Shown: in pieces, positions 8,035-17,200 of the stretch
How positions within the stretch are numbered: position 1 is the stretch's first letter
Layout of the letters: every line of letters begins with the position of its first letter
Assembly: GCF_001907245.1 (NCBI RefSeq)
Contig: NZ_MQSU01000001.1
Span: 332,224-396,223 of the forward strand
Length of the DNA stretch: 64,000 bases
Reading direction: 5' to 3'
From: Boudabousia liubingyangii
GTDB taxonomy: Bacteria; Actinomycetota; Actinomycetes; Actinomycetales; Actinomycetaceae
Position numbers and translations under genes: made by a program
Notes under the pieces: generated by a model
Told to the model about the DNA's origin: nothing
Seen by the model: the letters and a program-made list of their open reading frames with translations, nothing else
Database searches by the model: none

Positions 8035-8655
8035 ATGGGAATCAGCTTCCGCTCGTCCGACTCTGCCTTCTTCGATCTTTTCACCACCACCGCTGACCAC
8101 CTGGTCAAAGGTATTGCCATTCTTGATGAGATCGTCCACCAGGACATCCTTGAACGAGCCTCTCTTCGAGATCAGCTCCACGAAATTGAACAGGCCGCCG
8201 ACCTGACCACTCACCAGGTCATCAAAACTCTGAATGCCACCTTCGTAACCCCCATCGACCGTGAGGATATTGCCGAACTGGCCCACGTCCTCGACGACTG
8301 CATGGACTACGTTGACGAAGCCGGCGACCTAATCGTCCTTTACCAACTAGAAGAACTGCCCGCCGGCATCTTCGAACAGGTCAAGCTACTTGATCAGTGC
8401 GCCCAGCTAACCGCTACGGCCATGCCGGGCCTTCGCAAGATGGAAGGCCTACGCGACTACTGGATTGAAATCAACCGCCTAGAAAACGCAGGCGACCGTG
8501 TCTACCGTGACATGCTGGCCACCATCTTCGCTTCCGGCACCGATGCCCTAACCGTCATTAAGCTCAAGGACGTCATTGAGACCCTAGAAAAGGCCATGGA
8601 CCGTTTCGAGGCCCTAGCTAATACGGTCGAAGCAATCGCCATCAAGGAGTCCTGA
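8035..8655 (+). CDS. DUF47 (PhoU-like) phosphate transport accessory protein
   Basis: This 206-residue all-helical protein is of the DUF47/PhoU-like type, with a normal length for the family. Features are the opening FDLFTTTADHLVKG, acidic metal-binding-like motifs (LDDCMDYVDEAGD) and the ending KLKDVIETLEKAMDRFEALANTVE. Such proteins are encoded next to PiT phosphate transporters and are thought to control them, possibly with bound metal. Here the PiT gene follows after two bases, so the pair is one operon. The start ATG has a GAGGAG site at 8023-8028. The gene is divergent from the surface-protein operon and shares its upstream region. There are no membrane segments; the product is cytoplasmic. 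Confidence 0.9.
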   Translation: MGISFRSSDSAFFDLFTTTADHLVKGIAILDEIVHQDILERASLRDQLHEIEQAADLTTHQVIKTLNATFVTPIDREDIAELAHVLDDCMDYVDEAGDLIVLYQLEELPAGIFEQVKLLDQCAQLTATAMPGLRKMEGLRDYWIEINRLENAGDRVYRDMLATIFASGTDALTVIKLKDVIETLEKAMDRFEALANTVEAIAIKES

Positions 8656-8657
8656 TC

Positions 8658-9710
8658 GTGTCGATTACCCTCTTTTTGGTAATCACCGTAGTGGTCTTGG
8701 CCCTGGCCTTCGACTACACCAACGGCTTCCACGATGCCGCTAACGCGATTGCCACCTCAGTCTCTACTCGCGCGCTAACTCCCCGGGTAGCCCTGGGAAT
8801 GGCCGCCGTCATGAACGTCATTGGCGCCATGCTAGGCACCGAAGTCGCCAAAACCATTGGTGACGGCATTATTGACATTAAACAATTCACCGACTCCGGG
8901 GACGCTAACCTACAGTTACACGGCCTCGTAATCGTCCTAGGCGCCCTAGTGGGCGCTATCGTCTGGAACCTCATCACCTGGTGGTTCGGACTCCCCTCAT
9001 CTTCCTCCCACGCCCTCATTGGTGGCCTAGTAGGCGCCGGTTTAGCCTCCGCCACCCAAGTAGAATGGTACGGAATCCTCCATAAGGTCATCATCCCCAT
9101 GTTCGCCTCCCCCGTGGTGGGCTTCGTCTTGGCCTATGGCTTTATGGTGCTGATCCTCTGGATCTTCAAGAGCCGCCCATACCACCGGACCATGCGTCGC
9201 TTCCGTATCCTGCAGACCATCTCTGCGGCCGCCATGGCACTAGGCCACGGCCTACAGGACGCGCAGAAGACCATGGGCGTGATCGTAATGGCCCTGATCG
9301 CTGGTGGCCACGCCGAATCCTGGGGACTAATCGACGCCCAGGGCGGACTGGTTATTCCTTGGGAAGTAAAGATCGCCTCCGCACTGGCTATCTCCCTAGG
9401 CACCTACTCTGGCGGCTGGCGCATTATGCGTACCCTAGGACGCAAGATGATCGAACTAGATCCGGCCCGTGGCTTCGCCGCTGAAACCGTTGCCGCTGGC
9501 GTTCTCTACACCACCGCCTTCGTTACTCACTCCCCCATTTCCACCACGCACACCATTACGGCCGCCATCATGGGTGCCGGTGCTACCAAGTCCATGAAGG
9601 CAGTGCGCTGGAACGTGGCTAGGGATATTGTGATCGGCTGGTTCCTAACTATCCCGGCCGCCGCCGCCGTGGCCGCGGTAATCTACTGGATCTTCAACCT
9701 AATCATTTGA
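8658..9710 (+). CDS. pitA: PiT-family inorganic phosphate transporter
   Basis: This 350-residue membrane protein is of the inorganic phosphate transporter (PiT) family, which moves metal-phosphate with protons. The two inverted PiT signatures are visible: FDYTNGFHDAANAIATSVSTR near residue 15, and GWRIMRTLGRKMIELDPARGF...SPISTTHTITAAIMGAG in the C-terminal half; GLPSSSSHALIGGLVGA lies in the first half. About ten hydrophobic segments are apparent. The start is GTG at 8658, two bases after the DUF47 stop, with AAGGAG inside the end of that gene as ribosome site, which indicates translational coupling. The symbol reflects the family; specificity was not tested. Confidence 0.9.
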   Translation: MSITLFLVITVVVLALAFDYTNGFHDAANAIATSVSTRALTPRVALGMAAVMNVIGAMLGTEVAKTIGDGIIDIKQFTDSGDANLQLHGLVIVLGALVGAIVWNLITWWFGLPSSSSHALIGGLVGAGLASATQVEWYGILHKVIIPMFASPVVGFVLAYGFMVLILWIFKSRPYHRTMRRFRILQTISAAAMALGHGLQDAQKTMGVIVMALIAGGHAESWGLIDAQGGLVIPWEVKIASALAISLGTYSGGWRIMRTLGRKMIELDPARGFAAETVAAGVLYTTAFVTHSPISTTHTITAAIMGAGATKSMKAVRWNVARDIVIGWFLTIPAAAAVAAVIYWIFNLII

Positions 9711-9795
9711 TTAGCTGCACTCTACGGCTTTCAGCAGTGACACAGCTAGGCTTTCCAAAGCTACGCTACGAAGCTCAAAACTGAATCTTCAGACT

Positions 9796-9840
9796 AATAG
9801 TTTGGGTCCGATTCCAATCCGGAATCGGACCCAAACTATT
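9796..9840. terminator. Long perfect hairpin between convergent genes
   Basis: A 20-bp perfect stem (9796-9815 with 9821-9840) with a 5-base loop lies between the ends of the phosphate transporter gene and the first sulfatase gene. It is likely a bidirectional terminator. Confidence 0.8.
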
Positions 9841-9902
9841 ACAGTCAGTATTACCCAGACCTAGCACCCTCTAAACCGATGCTAGTGCTGCTTTACCAGC
9901 TG

Positions 9903-11348
9903 CTACCGCAACTCTGAGGGCAAGGGAATAGACTCTTCCAAAACGCAAGAGGTAGGTCGGCCGGGAACTAGGGTGTCATCCTCGCCCACAAAGCCCTCTG
10001 GGCGCCCCTGCAGGTACTTACGCAAGTATCCTCGCCCCTGATCCAGCAGCTCCTGTACGCGGGCCTCAGGCAGCTCCAGCAGCAGGTTATGGGTCTCTTC
10101 TGGATCCTGGGCTAGGTCAAAGAGCTGCTCAGTCCCAGATTCGCTCATCCAGATGTACTTCCACTGTCCCCAGCGGATCCACTGAATGGACTGACCGAAG
10201 AGCTGATGCTCACCGTGCAGGGCTTCGCGCCACTCTTCGGGCTCACCGGGCTGCAAGAACGAACGCCCCTCAACCTCTGGCGGGCATTCCACCCCCGCCC
10301 ATTCCAAAATGGTGGGCATAATGTCGCGCATTTCCACAATCCGGTTTTCTTGGCGTGCCGCCAAATCCTTCGCATGCAGGATCAACGGCACCTTCGCGGA
10401 GCCCTCATACGGGTAGCCCTTACGCCACAAGCCGTACTGCCCCAGCATTTCACCGTGGTCAGAAGTGAAAACCAACAGCGTGTCATCTAGGACGCCGAAC
10501 TCAAACAGGGCCTGGCGCAGGCGCGAAATCTGCGCATCAATATGGGCCATAGAAGCGTAGTAGCCGGCCATCGCGCGGCGTCGCATCTCCGGTCCCGGAT
10601 CGGTCACCAGGGCGGCCGGGTCATGCTCTTGGTACCACTGTTCAAAATCCGCATACCAGTCACATTCGGCGAAGTCCGCGAGGTCTGCATCGCGGAAGAT
10701 TTCCCAAGCCCACTGCGGCGGATCATAGGGCGGGTGCGGGCGGTGGTAAGACACGTACAGGAAGAACGGTCGGTCCGGGTCGCGACGGTAGAGCCATTCG
10801 ATGGATTCCTCAGTCACCCAAGAGGTGGGGTGTAGTCGCTCTGACTTATCCCACGGGCGGGCCACGAAACTATTGCATTCCATGCCCGAATCAATGTAGT
10901 CCGAGGTCGCGTGGTCCTCTTTCCGCAACCACGCTAGGTAGTCGTCGTAGAAGCGCACATCGCGACTGCGGTCGCGGGAAGCGTGCAGGTAGCCATCGTG
11001 CAGGATGACGTTTTCGAATCCGGCGCGGTTTCGTTCGGGCCAGAAGTGTAGTTTGCCGACCGCCTGGGTTTGATAACCAGCCTGGGTTAGGACACTGGGC
11101 AGGGTGGTTTTGAAGTCGAAGGGAATCTTGTCCTGGTAACCAATGCGTCGGTGGTTTTGGGCAGAGAGCCCGGTGATCATGGAGACACGGGCGGGCACGC
11201 AGGTGGGGTTCGCGGCGTACGCTTCGGTGCAGTCCACCCCGGTCGCGCCTAGGTGATCGATGAAGGGGGTGTGAACGTCCTCGTTCCCGTGAACCCCTAG
11301 GGCATCACCACGCCATTGGTCAGCACAAATTAGAACAATGTTTCGCAT
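9903..11348 (-). CDS. Sulfatase A, cytoplasmic, Cys-type
   Basis: This 481-residue alkaline-phosphatase-fold sulfatase opens with the metal site NIVLICADQWRGD. The C-x-P-x-R signature is CVPARVSMITG with Cys50, the residue converted to formylglycine. Later motifs are VGKLHFW, SYHRPHPPYDPP and the second metal site FTSDHGEMLGQYGLWRKG. There is no signal peptide, so it should act in the cytoplasm on an imported sulfate ester. It resembles the choline-sulfatase/arylsulfatase branch and is clearly different from sulfatases B and C. No ribosome site precedes the ATG; instead TAAACT lies 6 bases upstream, so the transcript may be leaderless. It is separated from sulfatase B by a stem-loop. The substrate is unknown. 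Confidence 0.9.
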   Translation of the reverse strand: MRNIVLICADQWRGDALGVHGNEDVHTPFIDHLGATGVDCTEAYAANPTCVPARVSMITGLSAQNHRRIGYQDKIPFDFKTTLPSVLTQAGYQTQAVGKLHFWPERNRAGFENVILHDGYLHASRDRSRDVRFYDDYLAWLRKEDHATSDYIDSGMECNSFVARPWDKSERLHPTSWVTEESIEWLYRRDPDRPFFLYVSYHRPHPPYDPPQWAWEIFRDADLADFAECDWYADFEQWYQEHDPAALVTDPGPEMRRRAMAGYYASMAHIDAQISRLRQALFEFGVLDDTLLVFTSDHGEMLGQYGLWRKGYPYEGSAKVPLILHAKDLAARQENRIVEMRDIMPTILEWAGVECPPEVEGRSFLQPGEPEEWREALHGEHQLFGQSIQWIRWGQWKYIWMSESGTEQLFDLAQDPEETHNLLLELPEARVQELLDQGRGYLRKYLQGRPEGFVGEDDTLVPGRPTSCVLEESIPLPSELR

Positions 11349-11354
11349 AGCAAA

Positions 11355-11360
11355 AGTTTA
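11355..11360 (-). promoter_or_regulatory. -10 element of a leaderless promoter for sulfatase A
   Basis: On the minus strand TAAACT is followed by 6 bases and then the ATG, with no Shine-Dalgarno sequence. Transcription would start at the A of the start codon. The element overlaps the base of the stem-loop at 11360-11417. Confidence 0.45.
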
Positions 11361-11417
11361 CCCCGGAAAGGAGGGCTTTTGGGAGTTGCTTCCCAATCTA
11401 GCCGACCTTTCCGGGGT
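11360..11417 (-). terminator. Stem-loop between sulfatases B and A
   Basis: ACCCCGGAAAGG (11360-11371) pairs with CCTTTCCGGGGT (11406-11417), a 12-bp stem just after sulfatase B. The T tract is better on the plus strand, so efficiency on the minus strand is uncertain. Confidence 0.5.
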
Positions 11418-11467
11418 TTTACTCAGGATTTATTAGGTTTCGTAGTGAGGCCTAGGCCCTAACGGGT

Positions 11468-13015
11468 TTAGGCGTCGTCACGGTTGCCGTCGATGCAGAC
11501 GTTGGTGGTCACGTAGGTGCGCTCATCATCGTAGCCGCGACGGGGCGGGTGAACCTGACCGCGGCCAATGATGGTGCGGCCCCAAGCGGATTCTTGGGCG
11601 GTTTCGTGGGCCTTGAACCAGTCATGCAGTTCGGTCTTAAGGTCCGCCTGGATACCCTTGTGATCGCTGGTGTCAGCCAGGTTTTCACGTTCTTCCGGGT
11701 CATTGGCCAGGTTGTAGAGTTCAATGGGGCCGTCGTAGCGGTCAATGAACTTCCAGTCGCCGTTGCGGATCATGCGGCCAGAACCGTATTCGTCGTAGAT
11801 GACCACGGAGTCGGTGCCGTCACCGGGGCGTTCACCCTTGACCAGTCCGGCTACGGAGTCACCGGCACGCAAGGGGTCTTCTTGCGGTTCCACACCGGCA
11901 AGTTCACAGATGGTCGGGAAGAAGCTGGTGGCAGAGACGTGGTCAGCAACCGTACGGGCCTGACTCTGTCCGGGTAGTGAGATCACGAAGGGGACGCGGA
12001 CGGAGTTCTCCCAGAAGTTCATCGGGAAGGTGCCGTTGCCCTTGCCCCAAATACCGTGGTGACCACAGCTGAAGCCATTGTCAGCCATGTAGACAACAAC
12101 GGTGTTTTCATCCAGACCATTAGCCTTTAGGCGGTCTAGCAGGTCCTTCAGGGCACGGTCCACACCGGAAAGTGAGGCGGCGTAGCCCTGCAGGTACGGG
12201 GTGGGGTTAGCGAAGGCGTCCTCGAAGTCCTTCTTGAACTGCTTGGTCCACGGGTGCGGATCTTCGCGGGGGACGGATTCGAACTCGCAACCGTCATAGA
12301 GGTCGTAGAGGTCCTGCGGGTGGTTGTTGATCCACGGGTCGTGCGGAGCGGTGAAGTTTACCTGCAGGTAGAAGGGTGCCGGGTTGGGGTTATCCTTCGG
12401 GTTTTCCGGATCCGATCCGGGGGCCTGCGAGGGGTCGTTGGTGCCCGCCTGGAAGCGGCCGGCGCCGGTGTCGGCAGCGCGCTTGGCCTGGCCCATCTGG
12501 TCGATGAACTTGCAGGCTTCTTCCGCGACTGCATAGGTAAAGTAGCGTTCTTCGCTGACGCGGGTGCCGTCCTCGGACCACACGGGGGCGCCGTAGTAGG
12601 GGCCGCCGCCTAGTCGGTGGGCGTACCAGAAGTCAAAGCCCGGGGCGGGACGCTGCGCGGTACCGACGTGCCACTTGCCGGACATGCCGCAGGTGTAGCC
12701 GGCGCGCTGTAGGGTTTCGGGGAGGTTTGCTAGTCCACCTAGGTAGACGTCCTCGGCGGCGTCGGGGTGGCGCTCCCCTACCAGCCAGTCGTGCACGCCG
12801 TGGGCAGAGGGCATGCGGCCGGTCAAAAGTGAGGCACGCGCGGGCGAGCAAACCGGGGACGCGCAATAGAAGTTATCGAAGGTGGTTCCGTTAGCAACTA
12901 GGGAGTCCACCGTGGGGGTCACCAGCTCCGGCATGGTGCGACTCATTGCCCACGGACCCTGGTCATCTGTGAGGATTACCAGAAAGTTGGGGCGTGTCTG
13001 CGTGTTCTCAGTCAT
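11468..13015 (-). CDS. Sulfatase B, cytoplasmic, Cys-type
   Basis: This 515-residue sulfatase begins RPNFLVILTDDQGPW (first metal site). Its signature is CSPARASLLTGRMPSAHG with Cys56 as the formylglycine site. Further motifs are GMSGKWHVG, NFTAPHDPWINN and VVYMADNGFSCGHHGIWGKGN (second metal site). No signal peptide is present. It is a close paralogue of sulfatase C at 24-25.6 kb, sharing for example FDFWYAHR-GGGPYY, TAPHDPW and GKGNGT-PMNFWE; sulfatase B has an extra Gly/Asn/Pro-rich insert near residues 185-215. It is divergent from a LacI regulator that probably controls it. An AAAGG site lies about 10 bases before the ATG. The subfamily suggests a carbohydrate sulfate substrate; which one is unknown. 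Confidence 0.9.
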   Translation of the reverse strand: MTENTQTRPNFLVILTDDQGPWAMSRTMPELVTPTVDSLVANGTTFDNFYCASPVCSPARASLLTGRMPSAHGVHDWLVGERHPDAAEDVYLGGLANLPETLQRAGYTCGMSGKWHVGTAQRPAPGFDFWYAHRLGGGPYYGAPVWSEDGTRVSEERYFTYAVAEEACKFIDQMGQAKRAADTGAGRFQAGTNDPSQAPGSDPENPKDNPNPAPFYLQVNFTAPHDPWINNHPQDLYDLYDGCEFESVPREDPHPWTKQFKKDFEDAFANPTPYLQGYAASLSGVDRALKDLLDRLKANGLDENTVVVYMADNGFSCGHHGIWGKGNGTFPMNFWENSVRVPFVISLPGQSQARTVADHVSATSFFPTICELAGVEPQEDPLRAGDSVAGLVKGERPGDGTDSVVIYDEYGSGRMIRNGDWKFIDRYDGPIELYNLANDPEERENLADTSDHKGIQADLKTELHDWFKAHETAQESAWGRTIIGRGQVHPPRRGYDDERTYVTTNVCIDGNRDDA

Positions 13016-13077
13016 TTTTGACAGCCTTTCAGGAAGATAGTCTAAGTATTAAGTTTTTCGTTTAAGGAAGGATGCTG

Positions 13078-14082
13078 ATGGCCAGGGCTACGCGTGCTGA
13101 TGTGGCTAAACTTGCGGGTGTCTCCCTTGCGACGGTTTCTCATGTGATGAACGGTCGCGCGGAAGAGCTTGGCTTTAATCCCCAAACCGCTAAGCGGGTC
13201 GAGGAAGCTGCCGCCCAGCTCGGTTATATCCCCAAGGCTGCGGCTCGTGCCTTCCGTTACCAACGGACCAAGGTAATCGCCTTCTTCATGGGTGAAGTTC
13301 CCGAGTCCCTGCACCTGCCAGTCTTCAATGAACTGTTGCTAGGTGCGGTGGAAGCGGCAACTAGGGCGGACTACTTTGTCTTGCCGGTGGTTCTGCCGCC
13401 AGAGCAGTCGGACTTGATTCCTCAAATTATCCGCCGAACTCTACAGGAAGTCGAGTTGGCTGGGGCCCTGTGCGAGGTGGGTGACCACCCCTTTGAGGCT
13501 TTCGATCTGTTGAAGAAGAGTCAACTGCCGGTGGCTTGGATTTTCCCGCATTCCTTAGCCCCGCAAGTCCCTGAGTGTGCCACTTTTGGGATTGACGAGG
13601 CCGCTGGCGTACGTGAACTTTTAGGCCAGATCAACACGTCGGTCGTTAAGAATCCGGTCTACTTGCGTGGTCCGGGTCCGTTGACGGCGCGTCGCGAACC
13701 ATTCTTCGAGCTGTTCCCACACGCCCGTACGGTGGAGGCGGAAAGTTGGCTTTCCGGGGCCGGGTATCGGGCTTTGGGATCTTGCGTAGCTAACGATTCG
13801 CACCCCGATTTAGTATTTGCGGCCAACGACCCTTTGGGTTTGGGCGCGCTAAATGCGGTTCGGGATTTAGAAATCGTTTTCCCTCACGATATTCAGTTGT
13901 TTAGTTACGGTAACTTCGATCAGGTTCAGTCACCGCTGGTTCAATTGTCGGCGATTCATTGGCCGCTGACGGAACTTTCAACTTTGGCCGTTGAGTCTTT
14001 GGTAGATCCGGCAGGTCTAACCCCAGGAGTTCGAAACCTGCCTTCTACCGCGCGCGTTCGCTCTACTACACTTCGTCCCTGA
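13078..14082 (+). CDS. LacI-family transcriptional regulator
   Basis: This 334-residue regulator has an N-terminal LacI helix-turn-helix (TRADVAKLAGVSLATVSHVMNG). The hinge region (PKAAARAFRYQRTKVIAFF) and a periplasmic-binding-like sensor domain of typical length follow. I chose the ATG at 13078 over the one at 13072 because AAGGAAGG at 13064-13071 gives proper spacing only to the later codon. It is divergent from sulfatase B, with 56 bases between the published frames, and so is the best candidate repressor of that gene. The ligand is probably a sugar or sugar sulfate (inference). Its stop codon lies within the stem of a bidirectional terminator. Confidence 0.9.
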   Translation: MARATRADVAKLAGVSLATVSHVMNGRAEELGFNPQTAKRVEEAAAQLGYIPKAAARAFRYQRTKVIAFFMGEVPESLHLPVFNELLLGAVEAATRADYFVLPVVLPPEQSDLIPQIIRRTLQEVELAGALCEVGDHPFEAFDLLKKSQLPVAWIFPHSLAPQVPECATFGIDEAAGVRELLGQINTSVVKNPVYLRGPGPLTARREPFFELFPHARTVEAESWLSGAGYRALGSCVANDSHPDLVFAANDPLGLGALNAVRDLEIVFPHDIQLFSYGNFDQVQSPLVQLSAIHWPLTELSTLAVESLVDPAGLTPGVRNLPSTARVRSTTLRP

Positions 14083-14119
14083 AGTTCCCGCCGGTGGGCG
14101 GTCACTTTCAGGGACGAAG
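14071..14119. terminator. Bidirectional terminator between LacI and MFS genes
   Basis: CTTCGTCCCTGAA (14071-14083) pairs with TTCAGGGACGAAG (14107-14119), 13 bp. The left arm includes the last codons of the LacI gene. It lies between convergent genes. Confidence 0.7.
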
Positions 14120-14133
14120 CATAGGGTTTAGTT

Positions 14134-15486
14134 TCAGCGCTTTAGTTCGCCTTCGGCTACTGCTTCTAGGCTCTCATTGGTGGATGCCAACCAGGGGTTG
14201 AATAGGACCAAGAGGAACATGAGGAAGTAGACGGTAGCGTACGGGGCGATGGCGTAGTAACCGTGGTCGTGTACCAGACCGGGGATGATGAAGGCGGTAA
14301 TAGCCGAGCACATACGGGCTAGGGCCTGGGTTAGACCAGCACCGAAACCACGTAGTTCGGTCGGGTAGGCTTCTGCAGACCAGATCCAGGCTAGAACAGC
14401 CGGGCCAAGCCAGGTGGCGAAGGTCCAGCAGATGAAGCCGGTGAAGAGGAATGCGTTTGAGGTGCCACCTAGCAGACCCACAGTCAGCGCGGAAGCGGTT
14501 AGGACGGCTGCGGTGACTAGGCCTAGGGTACGGCGGTTAACACGGTCGATTAGCTGAACACCAATCAGTAGTGCGAATAGGCCGATGCAGTTAGCGGCTA
14601 GGGAGATGTAGAGGTTTTGCTTAACGGCAATGCCAGCTTCGTTGAAGATCACCGGGCCCATGAAGGAGACGATCGGGCCAGCGGTGGTGTTCAGCATGAA
14701 GAAGGCGGTGCAGACCAGCATACGGCGACGAGCATCGCCCTTGAATAGCTTGCGGTATTCGCGGTTGGTCTTCTTGGGCTTGGCCTTGAGGACTTCCTCG
14801 TCTAGGTCTAGGGCCTTGAGGATCTGGTAGGCCTCTTCTTCACGGCCGTTCTGGATTAGCCAGCGGGGGGATTCGGGTAGCTGCTTACGTCCCATTAGCA
14901 CTAGGAAGGACGGGACCGCAGCGAAGAGGAACATGCCGCGCCAGATCCAGGAGTGGTAGGCCTCCGGAACGGTGGCCTGTAGCACGATGGCCATTACGAT
15001 GGAGAAGATAGCACCTAGGATGAAGGTGATGTTAGGCAGTGAACCTGCGAGGCGGCCACGACGGGCGGCGGGAGCAACTTCCGCTAGGAAGGCGGAGGAG
15101 CAGGAGAGGTCCATACCGATGGCAACACCGATTAGGAAGCGCATTACCCACAGCATCCAAACCTGGGTGATGAGGGCGGCACCGATAGCGGTAACGATGA
15201 AGACCCAGAGGTTGAAGGCGAAGACCTTCTTACGTCCGATGCGGTCTGCCAAGTCACCGAAGGCGATTAGACCGACAGCGGTACCGATGAAGGAGACTGC
15301 TACCAGCAGGCCCTTATCACTAGAACTGAGGGCGAAGTCCTTTGACAGGAACACCATGGCCACACCAATAACGGTGAGGTCGTAGCCGTCAATGAACTCG
15401 CCGAAGGCGATCAGAGTCGAGGACCATTTCTTAATAAAACGTGCCCGCTTTTCATCCACGTAAATCGTGGGGTCTGCAGTTGACAT
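14134..15486 (-). CDS. MFS transporter, sugar-porter-like
   Basis: This 450-residue protein has twelve predicted membrane helices and the sugar/metabolite porter signatures GDLADRIGRKKV (loop 2-3) and PESPRWLIQNGREEEA (before the central loop). The second-half counterpart is IDRVNRRTLG. A GGAG site lies 7 bases before the ATG. It belongs to the same broad group as the porters at 30.7 and 35.3 kb but is not a close copy. It lies near sulfatase B and its LacI regulator, suggesting uptake of a sugar or sugar acid, though it is convergent with the regulator gene and may be controlled separately. A perfect palindrome at 15576-15590 lies in its upstream region. Confidence 0.85.
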   Translation of the reverse strand: MSTADPTIYVDEKRARFIKKWSSTLIAFGEFIDGYDLTVIGVAMVFLSKDFALSSSDKGLLVAVSFIGTAVGLIAFGDLADRIGRKKVFAFNLWVFIVTAIGAALITQVWMLWVMRFLIGVAIGMDLSCSSAFLAEVAPAARRGRLAGSLPNITFILGAIFSIVMAIVLQATVPEAYHSWIWRGMFLFAAVPSFLVLMGRKQLPESPRWLIQNGREEEAYQILKALDLDEEVLKAKPKKTNREYRKLFKGDARRRMLVCTAFFMLNTTAGPIVSFMGPVIFNEAGIAVKQNLYISLAANCIGLFALLIGVQLIDRVNRRTLGLVTAAVLTASALTVGLLGGTSNAFLFTGFICWTFATWLGPAVLAWIWSAEAYPTELRGFGAGLTQALARMCSAITAFIIPGLVHDHGYYAIAPYATVYFLMFLLVLFNPWLASTNESLEAVAEGELKR

Positions 15487-15575
15487 GCGCTTACTCCATT
15501 TTTCTTTTGGAACCCAAAAGGTTTCTTTTCATCTGTGAAATGAAGACCTAGAAGATGTATAGACTTCTTTGTCAG

Positions 15576-15590
15576 GTGATAATTTATCAC
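15576..15590. promoter_or_regulatory. Perfect 7-1-7 palindrome between MFS and NCS2 genes
   Basis: GTGATAA-T-TTATCAC is a perfect inverted repeat between divergently transcribed transporter genes, 90 bases upstream of the MFS start. It has the shape of a dimeric repressor site (GntR or Fur-type geometry). The cognate regulator cannot be named from the sequence. Confidence 0.5.
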
Positions 15591-15757
15591 GCGATAATAT
15601 AGATAAAAAGCGGGATTCAATAACAATCAGGTAAAGATTTTTTGATTTGACTCAATTAAAGCCGTTTGGGAATTTTCACGCCCTGCTAACTGTGGCAGAA
15701 TAACCAGTGGATCGACTTTGGTCCCGTTATTTCCATAACTACATTAAAGGATGGCTC

Positions 15758-17200
15758 GTGAAAACGGTTCAGACACTCACGAACAATCAGGCCCCGAAGA
15801 ACGCCCTCGACAAGTTCTTCCAGATCACCGAACGCGGCTCCTCCATTGGCGCCGAAGTCCGAGGCGGCGTAGTTACCTTCTTCGCCATGGCCTACATTTT
15901 GGTACTCAACCCCATCATCCTCGCCCCCGCAGCTGAAGCTGCCGGGATCAATAAGCCCGCCATTGCCGCGGGTACCGCCCTAATCGCTGGTTTGACCACT
16001 ATCCTCATGGGTGCGGTCGCCAACTTCCCCCTAGCCATGGCTGCCGGCATGGGCCTTAACGCCATGGTCTCCTTTACCCTCTGCCTAGGCCTAGGTTTGA
16101 CTTTCCAGGAAGCCATGGGCCTTATCTTCTGGGAAGGTGTCCTGATTACCCTGCTAGTCTTGACCGGCTTCCGCGAGGCCGTTTTCAAGGCCATCCCGAC
16201 TCAGCTTAAGACCGCTATCTCTGTAGGTATCGGTCTTTTCATTGCCTTCATTGGCCTAGTCGACGCAGGTATCATCCGCCCCGGCGGCACCCCCGTCCAG
16301 TTGGGCATCAACGGCTCCCTTGCTGGTTGGCCGGCCCTAATCTTCGTCGTGGGTCTAATCCTCACGATCGTCCTTTACGTTAATCACGTACGTGGCGCCA
16401 TCTTGATTGGTATTGGCGGTTCTACCGTCCTAGCCATGATCATTCAGGCTTTTGTTCACCTACCCATCAAGTCTGATAAGGCTCCTACCGGTTGGGGTAT
16501 TACTATTCCGGAACTTCAGGGTTCTCCGATTGCCCTACCCCACTTCTCTTCCCTGGGCATGATCGATTTCTTCGGCGCCTTCCACAAGCTGGGCTTTATC
16601 GCAGTTTTGCTTTTGGTATTCAGCCTGATGTTGGCCGACTTCTTTGACACCATGGGCACCATGGTCGCGATTGGCGCGGAAGCTGAACTACTTGACGAGC
16701 AGGGCATTCCGCCCCGTTCTCAGCGCATCCTACTAATCGACTCCATTTCCGCAATTGCCGGCGGTTTGGGTGGCGTTTCTTCTAACACCGCCTACGTAGA
16801 ATCCTCTGCCGGCGTGGGCGAGGGCGCACGCACTGGTTTCGCCAACATGGTGACCGGTGGTCTGTTCCTCCTGTCCATCTTCTTCGCTCCCCTAGTCGAA
16901 CTAGTTCCCTCTGAAGCCGCCACCACCGCACTGGTTTTCGTGGGCTTCCTAATGATGACTCAGGTAGCTGAGATTGATTGGCAGGATCCCGAAATCGCCA
17001 TCCCAGCCTTCTTGACCATTGCCTTCATGCCTTTCGCTTACTCCATCACCGTGGGTATTGGCATGGGCTTTGTCTCCTTCTTCATTATCAAGTTGGGTCG
17101 CGGCAAGTTCAAGGAAATCCACCCGCTCATGTGGTTGGTTTCCCTGCTATTCGTCCTTTACTTCGTCCTAGGACCGGTACAGGCACTACTAGCTGGCTGA
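15758..17200 (+). CDS. NCS2-family purine permease (AzgA-like)
   Basis: This protein of about 480 residues is of the nucleobase:cation symporter-2 family, AzgA-like adenine/guanine/hypoxanthine branch. Signs are EVRGGVVTFFAMAYILVLNP near the N-terminus, AGMGLNAMVSFT, FFDTMGTMVAIGAEA and SAIAGGLGGVSSNTAYVESSAGVGEGARTG cut at its halves by helices. It should import a purine base with protons. The upstream in-frame ATG at 15707 has no ribosome site, whereas GTG 15758 follows AAAGGA at 15746-15751, so I use the GTG. The neighbouring genes do not share an obvious pathway with it. A strong terminator follows. Confidence 0.88.
   Translation: MKTVQTLTNNQAPKNALDKFFQITERGSSIGAEVRGGVVTFFAMAYILVLNPIILAPAAEAAGINKPAIAAGTALIAGLTTILMGAVANFPLAMAAGMGLNAMVSFTLCLGLGLTFQEAMGLIFWEGVLITLLVLTGFREAVFKAIPTQLKTAISVGIGLFIAFIGLVDAGIIRPGGTPVQLGINGSLAGWPALIFVVGLILTIVLYVNHVRGAILIGIGGSTVLAMIIQAFVHLPIKSDKAPTGWGITIPELQGSPIALPHFSSLGMIDFFGAFHKLGFIAVLLLVFSLMLADFFDTMGTMVAIGAEAELLDEQGIPPRSQRILLIDSISAIAGGLGGVSSNTAYVESSAGVGEGARTGFANMVTGGLFLLSIFFAPLVELVPSEAATTALVFVGFLMMTQVAEIDWQDPEIAIPAFLTIAFMPFAYSITVGIGMGFVSFFIIKLGRGKFKEIHPLMWLVSLLFVLYFVLGPVQALLAG

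Noticed and set aside
8714-9100. Minus-strand frame opposite the phosphate transporter
   Set aside because: It overlaps an unambiguous PiT gene and has no recognisable motif.
14972-15385. Plus-strand frame inside the MFS gene
   Set aside because: Shadow of the transporter's coding strand; composition is Arg/Ala/Met rich without domain or ribosome site.
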